A stretch of 64,000 nucleotides of DNA, taken from NCBI GenBank assembly GCA_965237995.1, contig CBDEGO010000002.1, positions 248,001 through 312,000 on the forward strand, given 5' to 3'. Of this stretch, positions 42,880-50,168 are shown one piece after another. The notes under the pieces are model-generated. The model saw only the letters and a program-made list of their open reading frames with translations, was not told the origin of the DNA and did not search any database. Both the position numbers and the translations under genes were made by a program. This DNA comes from JAAELZ01 sp965237995. GTDB taxonomy: Bacteria; Pseudomonadota; Gammaproteobacteria; Arenicellales; Poriferihabitantaceae. The first letter of the stretch is position 1. Each line of letters begins with the position of its first letter.

Positions 42880-44170
42880 CCTGTGCCCTCTCTTCCAAGT
42901 AAAGGTATTCGTCAAATATTATAGTATAAAACTGTGTGACATCGTCAAATCCACATGAAATGGCATAATTACTTATATCGTGCGGCATTTCAGCCTCAAG
43001 ACAATGCGAGAAATACCAATCGCCAAGCTGCAATAAATCGATGTCTCCAAATGCGCCAATATCTGGTTTATTAGCAACCTTATCTAGAATAGATTGCTTT
43101 TCCGTGCTTCTAACTTCAAGCTGCTGATATTGTCCAGCGGCCCTTAGATAATTTAATATGACCGATTCAACTAACGTATTAGGCCACTGATCTACAGCTA
43201 AATTACATTCTAACATATTAAGCTGCGCCGACAACCGCGACTCTAACTCAACTGGGTTTTGGTGCAGCTCAGTCAATGACTCAGCATTAATTGCGTGAGA
43301 TTGGCTAAAGCCCACAGCCGCTTCAACAGCTTTATCTAATGTTTGAAAGTACACACTTCCTTCCAAGCGTAATTCATTCACAACTGCGTTTGGTTTAGCG
43401 CTGCCGCCAACCACCTGCGTGATCGCCTGTTGCCATTGAGAAGTTTGTTGTAGAGTAAATGTACTCTTAACACTCTTATCAGTAGTTGATAAATCTCGAG
43501 CTATTTGATTAAGCATCCCTAAGGCATCTAATTTTTTTTGGTCAACCGCATGCTCCTCCAGCCATTTTTCATAGGCAATGAGCAGGCTATTAGCTTCTAA
43601 TGTTTGTTGCGCAAGCTCGATGATTTTTTTGTGGGTTCGCTCAGGGTAGAATAGTGACTTAGCTATGCGGGTTAACTCATTAAGACAAGCCCGATCTATC
43701 ACTTTATCCTTTAACGCTTGCGCCAAAGTAAAACGAATATTGACCATCGCATCGCTCATGGATGGGTAAGCTAACTGCGCAGGCCCATGTATAACAGCGA
43801 CCTCATCATCGTCTTCAAAGACTTCGTCAACAAACGGGGGCAATACGCCTGCACTATAGGCTTCATAAATTTTGCCATAGCCAATCATGCCAAATAGATC
43901 TAGTTCAGCCGCACGCAGTGCACCCATACTAGCCGCACCGTAAACAGTAACGCCCTGCTCCATAGCCCAGAGAATCTCCTTGTGCCACACTGCAGGAACT
44001 TGATTAAAGTAACCATCTATGATGCCGATACAGCGCGGCGTATATAGCTCGACAATTCGGTAAATATCGCCTTGTTTTACGGGCGGTAAGTAATTTGCAT
44101 CCAGCACGGCTTGCGCTTCTTGTAACAGTAGCGTTGGGCCAGTAAAAATAAAACAGTCTTCGAATTCCAT
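42860..44170 (-). CDS. tfuA: TfuA-like protein (YcaO partner) with long C-terminal extension
   Basis: A 436-residue protein whose first ~215 residues match the TfuA core: FTGPTLLLQEAQ at 10-20, RIVELYTPRCIGIIDGYF, EILWAMEQGVTVYGAASMGA at about 65-84, then LRAAEL and GYGKIYEAY. TfuA proteins work with YcaO to install backbone thioamides in thioviridamide-type peptides and in methyl-CoM reductase, probably by helping deliver sulfur. The name comes from the trifolitoxin locus of Rhizobium. The ATG directly follows the ycaO stop (TAAATG). The C-terminal ~220 helical residues exceed the common TfuA core and might bind the precursor or YcaO. Confidence 0.85.
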   Translation of the reverse strand: MEFEDCFIFTGPTLLLQEAQAVLDANYLPPVKQGDIYRIVELYTPRCIGIIDGYFNQVPAVWHKEILWAMEQGVTVYGAASMGALRAAELDLFGMIGYGKIYEAYSAGVLPPFVDEVFEDDDEVAVIHGPAQLAYPSMSDAMVNIRFTLAQALKDKVIDRACLNELTRIAKSLFYPERTHKKIIELAQQTLEANSLLIAYEKWLEEHAVDQKKLDALGMLNQIARDLSTTDKSVKSTFTLQQTSQWQQAITQVVGGSAKPNAVVNELRLEGSVYFQTLDKAVEAAVGFSQSHAINAESLTELHQNPVELESRLSAQLNMLECNLAVDQWPNTLVESVILNYLRAAGQYQQLEVRSTEKQSILDKVANKPDIGAFGDIDLLQLGDWYFSHCLEAEMPHDISNYAISCGFDDVTQFYTIIFDEYLYLEERAQDAEPNS

Positions 44171-45397
44171 TTAACTCAACCCCACATCAAACGGATGTTT
44201 TATGACGGCTTGCGCGCGGGCTCCAGGCACATAACCGCTATGCCAATGACCAAAAGCGCCTTCTAAACCTGGTATTACAACCTTAACGACATCAATACCA
44301 AACTCTGCTTGGCTCAGATCAACCACATAAACTTGGTCTAAACCCACTTGTGTCAATTGATTAAGGCAATAGTCTAGATCCTGCTGCATATCTTCCCCAT
44401 TAAAACTATGAGATTGATCAAACCGTATTATTGGTTCATGCCTTTTTGTCTGGGCTAGGCCTAGCTGGCTACGCTTGTTTCGATTTTGCGTTTGATACTC
44501 TGATTGTCCGATATCATCGCGGCTGCCTGCAATAAAGGTCGCACGCGCTTGCGCCGCTTCAGTGAGTGCGCGCGCCAAGGCCACCTCTTTGCTTGTATGG
44601 CAGCCCGAACCAAACTCTGGATCAGCCCAATCCTGTTCATCGCCAATCGCCAAACAGATATAGCAGGGAATATTAATGTCTGTGGTAATTTCCCAAATTT
44701 TAATTTCAATGTTTGCAGCTTCAAATTGAGTAAGCAGCCATTGGCAATTTGGGTCATCGATTGAATTTAAGTCAAGGCCTGTGGCTCGTTGCTCGTTAGC
44801 CCCTTGTTGTCGCCAAATTGATTCCGCATCGCGCTCTACTACCTCGTAAATTGCATGACCGATGGCTTCAAGCTGAGTGTTTCCTGACGCTAAGCCATTT
44901 GTATTGGCAGGAAAATGTCCATAACCTCTTAGCGTCGGCAGCGTGTAGTCTGCACTGACTACCTCATAAGGAATCCAACAGCGTTCTTGGTTAAGGTAAT
45001 TCGTTGCTTCAATCCAAAAGAGCGATTCATCTGCATCTACCGCATCACCGGAGCGTGGCATCTGAGAGACATCAACCAAACACAATTTTTCTTGTAACTG
45101 ATTAACGCTACCAAAATGTATCGGGTGATCAATGTTTTCTGCATGATACGCCTCGATCGATTCCATGATGGCTGAGACTTTAGCCGCTTCTCGCTCCGAA
45201 CCCTTACCTTGGGATACCGATATCGATTTCGAATTCGGCCTAAACGCAGTATAGACTGGAATGCCCACTCTATCTAAGCCTGTCACATTCGCAACGCGTG
45301 TAATACCCATTTTCTTTAGAAAAGGCTGCACTATACGTATAGTATCGGCAGGTAAACGCGTACGGTGTGTACCTAGTTTATACGCCTTAGATTCCAT
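44171..45397 (-). CDS. ycaO: YcaO-family cyclodehydratase/thioamide synthetase, TfuA-associated clade
   Basis: A 408-residue YcaO enzyme. ATP/Mg-binding motifs are SEREAAKVSAIMESIEAYH at 67-85, GNTQLEAIGHAIYEVVERD at 172-190 and ALTEAAQARATFIAGSRDDI at 277-296. The last, with the RATFIAGSRDD form, is typical of YcaO proteins that pair with TfuA, and tfuA follows with no gap. YcaO enzymes activate an amide oxygen with ATP and attack it with Cys/Ser/Thr (azolines) or with sulfide (thioamides). The TfuA pairing and the lack of Cys in the candidate cores favour thioamidation. AAGGAT precedes the ATG at 45397, the first gene of the cluster. No dehydrogenase or E1-like partner is next to it. Confidence 0.88.
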   Translation of the reverse strand: MESKAYKLGTHRTRLPADTIRIVQPFLKKMGITRVANVTGLDRVGIPVYTAFRPNSKSISVSQGKGSEREAAKVSAIMESIEAYHAENIDHPIHFGSVNQLQEKLCLVDVSQMPRSGDAVDADESLFWIEATNYLNQERCWIPYEVVSADYTLPTLRGYGHFPANTNGLASGNTQLEAIGHAIYEVVERDAESIWRQQGANEQRATGLDLNSIDDPNCQWLLTQFEAANIEIKIWEITTDINIPCYICLAIGDEQDWADPEFGSGCHTSKEVALARALTEAAQARATFIAGSRDDIGQSEYQTQNRNKRSQLGLAQTKRHEPIIRFDQSHSFNGEDMQQDLDYCLNQLTQVGLDQVYVVDLSQAEFGIDVVKVVIPGLEGAFGHWHSGYVPGARAQAVIKHPFDVGLS

Positions 45398-45457
45398 TAA
45401 CTCTATCCTTATACCTTGTATTGACTTAATTCTAAGCCAAATTTCACTATTTTCCCA

Positions 45458-46270
45458 CTACCTGTTAGCTGCGTTCCACACAAAAGCCGACGCATATTGC
45501 CCCATCACTTTAAAACGTAACGCTTTATCAGCAGGCCGTTTTGCGGCAGCATAACATACAAGCAGCGGCAACAAATGCTCTTCACGCGGATGGCAAAATC
45601 GCGCAAACGGTGCTTGCTCCCATTTTAACAGAGCTTGCGTTCGCTGGTTTTCAGTTAACGAACGATCAGTACACACTGTTTCTAACCAATCTTCAAATGC
45701 TATATTTTGCTGTACGCTTTGCGCATTACTTTGCGACACAAAAACAGGGAGATTATGAAACGATTGCCCAGAACCAACTATCAATATATTGTCATCTTCT
45801 AAATTTGCTAGGGCTTGGCCGATTTGAAGATGTTGACTTGCATCCATATTGTTAAGCAAGGATACCTGAATAACCGGAATAGTTGCATCGGGGTACATCA
45901 GCATCAGTGGGATATACACACCATGATCATAGCCCCTATCTCGCGCCAAATCGGCTTGAATATTATGCGCATTTAAGCGCTCTAACACCTTAGCAGCTAA
46001 GCTTGCATTTGCGGGGGCTGGATATTGTAATCGGTACGCTTCGGTAGGAAAGCCACCGTAATCATAAATTAAGCTAGGGTTGCCGCCTTCACTGACTTGA
46101 GTGATGCCCGTTTCCCAATGGGCGCTTATAACAATGATCGCTGAAGGCTTTGCAATAAGCTTAGGGATATCAACTAATGCATCTACCATTTGTGTATGTC
46201 CAGCGTCACCTAACACTGGTAGTGGGCCACCGCCGTGGGAAACAAATATGACTGTATTGGCTTTAGACAT
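45458..46270 (-). CDS. DODA-type (LigB superfamily) extradiol ring-opening dioxygenase
   Basis: A 270-residue class III extradiol dioxygenase-like protein. The opening VIFVSHGGGPLPVLGD supplies the first metal His, IIVISAHWET the second, and RGYDHGVYIPLMLMYPDATIPVIQVSL the general acid/base His region, with GSGQSFHNL near the end. These bind Fe or Zn and cleave catechol-like rings; homologues include YgiD and plant DOPA dioxygenase. It lies 60 bp upstream of ycaO on the same strand and 5 bp after the cysteine hydrolase gene. It could share transcription with the ycaO cluster, but the pair with the hydrolase looks independent. Confidence 0.85.
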   Translation of the reverse strand: MSKANTVIFVSHGGGPLPVLGDAGHTQMVDALVDIPKLIAKPSAIIVISAHWETGITQVSEGGNPSLIYDYGGFPTEAYRLQYPAPANASLAAKVLERLNAHNIQADLARDRGYDHGVYIPLMLMYPDATIPVIQVSLLNNMDASQHLQIGQALANLEDDNILIVGSGQSFHNLPVFVSQSNAQSVQQNIAFEDWLETVCTDRSLTENQRTQALLKWEQAPFARFCHPREEHLLPLLVCYAAAKRPADKALRFKVMGQYASAFVWNAANR

Positions 46271-46275
46271 CTTTT

Positions 46276-46818
46276 TTATTTCAGTAGGGAATCAGTAGAT
46301 TTTACCGTACAAAACTCGCCATGCAAACTCGCTAAGTGGGTGGCATGTACTTGTTCCGCTGGAATAAGTTGCCCGTCTAAACCACACCGCTCATGCGTTG
46401 CTGTCGCGTCACTGACTAACACCACATTAAAGCCCAAGTTCGCAGCCATTCGAACGGAGGTTGAAACACAATGATCCGTAGTGAGACCTACCATAACCAA
46501 TGCATTAATTTCTAATGCGTGTAAATGAGCCTCAAGAGGTGTACCAATAAACGCGCTGTTAACATTTTTACTAAACAGCACTTCTCCTTCAATTGGATAA
46601 ACCGCTGGTTTAATTGTGTTACCCGGAGACTCTGGTCTTAATGGCGAGTCGGGTTCAGTCGAGTCATGTCGAATATGTATGACGGGCCGCTTCCAACTTC
46701 GCCATGCAGTTAATAATCGTTGCATATTCATTTCTGCTTGCGGATTATTACGTTTCCCGTGCACCGAATAATCTAAGCCTTCTTGTACATCAATTAAAAT
46801 TAAAGCCGTATTTTGCAT
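46276..46818 (-). CDS. Cysteine hydrolase of the isochorismatase family
   Basis: A 180-residue alpha/beta hydrolase-like protein. The catalytic triad is seen as Asp in ALILIDVQEGLD, Lys in FSKNVNSAFIGT, and Cys in VGLTTDHCVSTSVRMAANLG. HATHLASL and SDATATHER complete the active-site frame. Members hydrolyse isochorismate, nicotinamide, N-carbamoyl amides or ureidoacrylate, so the substrate is undefined. It is 5 bp upstream of the dioxygenase gene, so an aromatic or cyclic substrate is possible for the pair. Confidence 0.85.
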   Translation of the reverse strand: MQNTALILIDVQEGLDYSVHGKRNNPQAEMNMQRLLTAWRSWKRPVIHIRHDSTEPDSPLRPESPGNTIKPAVYPIEGEVLFSKNVNSAFIGTPLEAHLHALEINALVMVGLTTDHCVSTSVRMAANLGFNVVLVSDATATHERCGLDGQLIPAEQVHATHLASLHGEFCTVKSTDSLLK

Positions 46819-46883
46819 TACTAATTAGAATAAAGTCTCACACCCACTTTACACGATGCTCGGTTACTCTCAAACCACTTTAA

Positions 46884-47306
46884 CTAAAACAATTTGTTAA
46901 GGGTGCTTAAGATATTAGACCACCCACCAAGATGGTTGTCTCGACTTTCTTCATCCAAAAAGCGCCGATGAGTTAGTTCAATTCTAGTTGAACTTGTATT
47001 GATGGCGGTGAACTCAAGGCTCACTTCACTACCCTCTGCCGAGAACGGTGATATCCATGTAAAAACCAAGGTCTCTGGTCGCTCAATACGTACATAGTGA
47101 CCATGGTGTGGGATGGTGTTATCACCCACTTTCATCATGATAGAAAACTCGCCACCTTCAACGGCGTCTATTGTCACCTCTGGATTAGGCATATCAGAAC
47201 GTGGCAACATAAACTTTGACAGCGTGGCCGGATTTAACCACGCATCGAATGCAGCCTCTATTGGCGCGTTAATTACTTTACTGACATTTACTGTAAGCTC
47301 ACTCAT
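46884..47306 (-). CDS. SRPBCC (AHSA1/START-like) domain protein
   Basis: A 140-residue AHSA1-type lipid/ligand-binding fold. The opening VSKVINAPIEAAFDAWLNPATLSKFM, GEFSIMMKVG, HHGHYVRIERPETLVFTWIS and LTHRRFLDEESRDNHLGGWSNIL are the family pattern. It overlaps the ArsR gene stop by 4 bp. ArsR-SRPBCC pairs are common in proteobacteria, where the second protein's role is unknown; it may bind a small hydrophobic ligand. Confidence 0.85.
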   Translation of the reverse strand: MSELTVNVSKVINAPIEAAFDAWLNPATLSKFMLPRSDMPNPEVTIDAVEGGEFSIMMKVGDNTIPHHGHYVRIERPETLVFTWISPFSAEGSEVSLEFTAINTSSTRIELTHRRFLDEESRDNHLGGWSNILSTLNKLF

Positions 47307-47644
47307 TTGTTTGTCCTCTTATCTAATACTTCATCTAGTTTGTCTAAACGTAGCGACCATATCGACCGTAATTCATTCAACCAAGTTTGCATTAAGTTTA
47401 AGTGTTCTAAATCAATCTCAATCCAATGCGATCTACCTATCGTAATGCGTTTAACCAAACTGGCATTCTCTAGCACTTTAAGGTGTTTAGAGATGGCGTT
47501 TAAAGAACAAGAATATACTTTAGCTAAATCCGTCACGCGGCTCGGCCCTTGTTGGCACAGTTGGGTTAGTAATGCCCTTCTGGTTTCGTCGCTAACTGCC
47601 TTAAGGATTAAAGAAAGTGTATGTTCGTTCGATAATTCAACCAT
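47303..47644 (-). CDS. ArsR family helix-turn-helix regulator
   Basis: A 113-residue winged-helix regulator: VSDETRRALLTQL, then VTDLAKVYSCSLNAISKHLKVLENASLVKR, with the wing at GRSHWIEID. The metal-binding ELCVCDL motif is absent, so it is not a metal sensor of ArsR type and is likely ligand- or partner-linked. It is coupled by ATGA to the SRPBCC gene. It likely represses its own operon; a symmetric TTCAACT/AGTTGAA element lies at 47648-47694 just upstream. Confidence 0.87.
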   Translation of the reverse strand: MVELSNEHTLSLILKAVSDETRRALLTQLCQQGPSRVTDLAKVYSCSLNAISKHLKVLENASLVKRITIGRSHWIEIDLEHLNLMQTWLNELRSIWSLRLDKLDEVLDKRTNK

Positions 47645-47729
47645 AAAGTTGAATATAGCGAATCAATATCAAACATTCAACCAATTAGTTGAATATTAAT
47701 TCATCAAACACTACGATGGTATGTGCTAC

Positions 47730-48794
47730 TTAATATTTCCAAATATCTACGTCCTTTCCCTGTTCTCTTATGTTCTCAGCCCTTGCGGAAATATACCGTT
47801 GAAAACTCGGTTCGCTAAGGTACGCTTCCTCTAACACGTAAGCCATAATGGATTGCGTATGAAAGGTTCTCATGGCTGAGTCCATCTGCATTATATATTC
47901 ACCTTCTTTATCAAAGTAGACAATGGACGGAAAGTAGCTTAAGCCTAAGCGAGTCGCCCACTGCTGCGCGGTAAGCACTTCCATTGTGGGTGTGTGTACT
48001 TGCTGTTGACTCGCTGCGTTCAATTGCACCACATTCATATTTTTAAAAAGTGCCGCAGTGTCTTGGTCCATCAAGGTTTTACTGTGCAATACATTACAGG
48101 CCTCACAGTTCGGCTTTTCAAACAGCACTGCCAGAGGTTTATCCATCGGTTCGCTAAACAGCGTTGATAGCTTGCTCGGGTCAATAAAATACGGCTGCGT
48201 ATTATCTAATACTTGACTGACTGACTCTACATCATTATTTAACTGCTGTTTATACTTCGCAAAAGTACCTTCAGACTCATGTCTACCTTTTACATAATTT
48301 AACGCTAATTCAAATTCTTGCGGCGGGTAATAACCATTTAACCTCAACGCAGGTTTCTTTTTCTCAGTGTAAAAAATAAGCGTCGGTGTGAAGTCTACAT
48401 TTAATGCCTGCGCCAATTGTTTTTCTGAAAAATCTTTACCGCCAACGCTGACCACTTCTTCATCTCCCCACATATTAATCGCAACAACATCAAAGTTATC
48501 TTTAAGATTATTTTCTATCGATGCCACCGCCATATTGTGTTGCCACAATTGATTACAATAGGGGCAACCTTCTTGCCAAAAATATAAAACCAAGCGTTTT
48601 CCCTCAGCTGCGGCATCGTCGATATCTTCAGCAAAATCTAAAAAACTCGACTTAAACCAAGCAGGATGCACTGCTGTTTTAGCGCCCAAAAACTGACCTT
48701 TAATGTCAGTATCTGCTCTAAGTGCTGAGCTTAAACACAACATTAATGAAGCGCTAATGATAAAACTAGAGATATTGCGTAAGGTGTTGATCAT
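47730..48794 (-). CDS. Exported protein with two thioredoxin-fold domains
   Basis: A 354-residue protein with a signal peptide (IISASLMLCLSSALRAD) and two CxxC sites. The first, WQEGCPYCNQLW (about 73-76), is of thioredoxin/SoxW type. The second, EKPNCEACNVLH (about 228-231), lies in a second Trx-like module with YFPSIVYFDKEG. It probably works in the periplasm on disulfides or reduces other thiol proteins. The gene is followed in the transcript order by nothing close; a glutaredoxin-like gene lies 39 bp upstream, and the two may form a redox operon. Confidence 0.8.
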   Translation of the reverse strand: MINTLRNISSFIISASLMLCLSSALRADTDIKGQFLGAKTAVHPAWFKSSFLDFAEDIDDAAAEGKRLVLYFWQEGCPYCNQLWQHNMAVASIENNLKDNFDVVAINMWGDEEVVSVGGKDFSEKQLAQALNVDFTPTLIFYTEKKKPALRLNGYYPPQEFELALNYVKGRHESEGTFAKYKQQLNNDVESVSQVLDNTQPYFIDPSKLSTLFSEPMDKPLAVLFEKPNCEACNVLHSKTLMDQDTAALFKNMNVVQLNAASQQQVHTPTMEVLTAQQWATRLGLSYFPSIVYFDKEGEYIMQMDSAMRTFHTQSIMAYVLEEAYLSEPSFQRYISARAENIREQGKDVDIWKY

Positions 48795-48833
48795 TTGTTT
48801 TTTAGAAATAGAAAAAGAAATACAACAGTGAAG

Positions 48834-49067
48834 TTAGGCTAAGCGCAATTGTAGTGTTTTAAGCTCAAAAAAATAGCGAAATAATTCTTCACCTTCTAAC
48901 TCCACCACTGGCACGGCGTCATTATATTTTTGCGTTAACGCGGGGTCCGAGTCAACATCCTGGGGCACGTAGGTATAGCCGATTTGCTCAGCGTAGAGTT
49001 CTAGGTTTTCTAGCATGTCTTCACACAAATGACAGCCCTCACGAACGTAAACATCGAGCACCGGCAT
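48834..49067 (-). CDS. Glutaredoxin-like protein (DUF836 type)
   Basis: A 77-residue thioredoxin-fold protein. VYVREGCHLCEDMLENLELY contains CxxC (C12, C15), VPQDVDSDPALTQKY fills the middle, and DAVPVVELEGEELFRY holds the cis-Pro turn (PVV). Its size and pattern match the glutaredoxin-related DUF836 family. It is cytosolic, with no signal peptide. It may partner with the exported two-domain thioredoxin protein encoded just downstream. Confidence 0.85.
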   Translation of the reverse strand: MPVLDVYVREGCHLCEDMLENLELYAEQIGYTYVPQDVDSDPALTQKYNDAVPVVELEGEELFRYFFELKTLQLRLA

Positions 49068-49068
49068 G

Positions 49069-49089
49069 GTTATCGAATATCTGGATAAC
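49069..49089. promoter_or_regulatory. Inverted repeat near the glutaredoxin gene start
   Basis: GTTATC-N9-GATAAC lies just upstream of the glutaredoxin-like ATG (49067). It might be an operator of that gene. The 247-bp space to suhB holds no other clear signal. Confidence 0.25.
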
Positions 49090-49314
49090 GAATACAGGCT
49101 GTCTCAAAGAGTACTTGGTTTATCATTTGTTTTGTTTGTGCAACCGTATTTGTAGTCATTAGCAAATATCCATCAACTTCTTTTACTGAAATTCATGATT
49201 AGCATAAATATTACCGCAATCGACGTCCAACTGCCCATATTCATGTTTTATTGATTTCAATTACTTTGATAGCACTTTAAAATCCAGCCTTCTTTTAAAA
49301 CTAGGTTTCTGTAA

Positions 49315-50115
49315 ATGCACCCAATGCTAAATATTGGGGTTAAGGCAGCACGCTTGGCCAGCAAGGTCATTCTGAGCAGTCTTAATCGTGTAGATGAGCT
49401 TGATATCCAAAGCAAGGGGCGAAACGATTTCGTGACTAATGTCGATAAAAAGGCTGAACAGCTTATTATCGAAACCATTTTAGAAGCCTATCCAGACCAC
49501 CAAATTCTAGCGGAAGAATCAGGTGCATCTGGTCAGCAAGAGAAAAAATCACAGTTTCAGTGGGTAATTGACCCACTTGATGGCACCACCAATTACTTAC
49601 ACCAATATCCGGTGTTTAGCATTTCTATCGCTTTAATTGAAAAAGGGCAATTAAGCTGCGCGATTATCTACGACCCAACTCGAGATGAACTCTTTACCGC
49701 AGTAAAAGGTAAAGGAGCTCAGTTAAATGACCGCCGTATTCGTGCGAGTCAAACCCCAAACTTTGCTAGTGCGCTCATTGGTACGGGAATCCCCTACAAA
49801 GACATGCAGTATCTAGAGCCATGGACCAAATCATTTAAGATGTTAGCACCGCATGTTAACGGTATCAGACGTTCTGGTTCAGCCGCACTAGATTTGGCTT
49901 ATGTGGCGTGTGGACGTTTTGACGGCTTTTGGGAGTACGGCTTATCAAAATGGGACCTTGCGGCAGGTATTTTATTAATCCAAGAAGCTGGCGGTCTATT
50001 GTGTGATACCAACGGAGAGCAGAAAATGCTAGAAACAGGTCACATCGTTGCGGCAAATGGCAAAATATTCAACAAGTTAAAGATTATTATTAAGGAACAT
50101 GCTAAAAGCATATAA
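49315..50115 (+). CDS. suhB: Inositol-1-monophosphatase family protein SuhB
   Basis: A 266-residue Mg-dependent phosphatase. EESG (LAEESGASG) and VIDPLDGTTNYLHQYPVF hold the metal ligands, and SKWDLAAGILLIQEAGG the third Asp with the C-terminal fold. SuhB also joins the NusB/NusE/NusG antitermination complex in enterobacteria. HPMLNIGVKAARLASKVIL is the typical N-terminal helix. The start is ATG 49315. It precedes mutS by 53 bp. Confidence 0.92.
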   Translation: MHPMLNIGVKAARLASKVILSSLNRVDELDIQSKGRNDFVTNVDKKAEQLIIETILEAYPDHQILAEESGASGQQEKKSQFQWVIDPLDGTTNYLHQYPVFSISIALIEKGQLSCAIIYDPTRDELFTAVKGKGAQLNDRRIRASQTPNFASALIGTGIPYKDMQYLEPWTKSFKMLAPHVNGIRRSGSAALDLAYVACGRFDGFWEYGLSKWDLAAGILLIQEAGGLLCDTNGEQKMLETGHIVAANGKIFNKLKIIIKEHAKSI

Positions 50116-50168
50116 AACCATTATTTAGCGCTCAATCAGACTATTTATCTCAAAAACTTGCTAAGAAA

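Noticed and set aside
45458..46818. Dioxygenase and cysteine hydrolase as RiPP tailoring enzymes
   Set aside because: They are on the same strand but form their own 5-bp-spaced pair 60 bp upstream of ycaO, and such enzymes are common outside RiPP clusters; membership is possible but unsupported.
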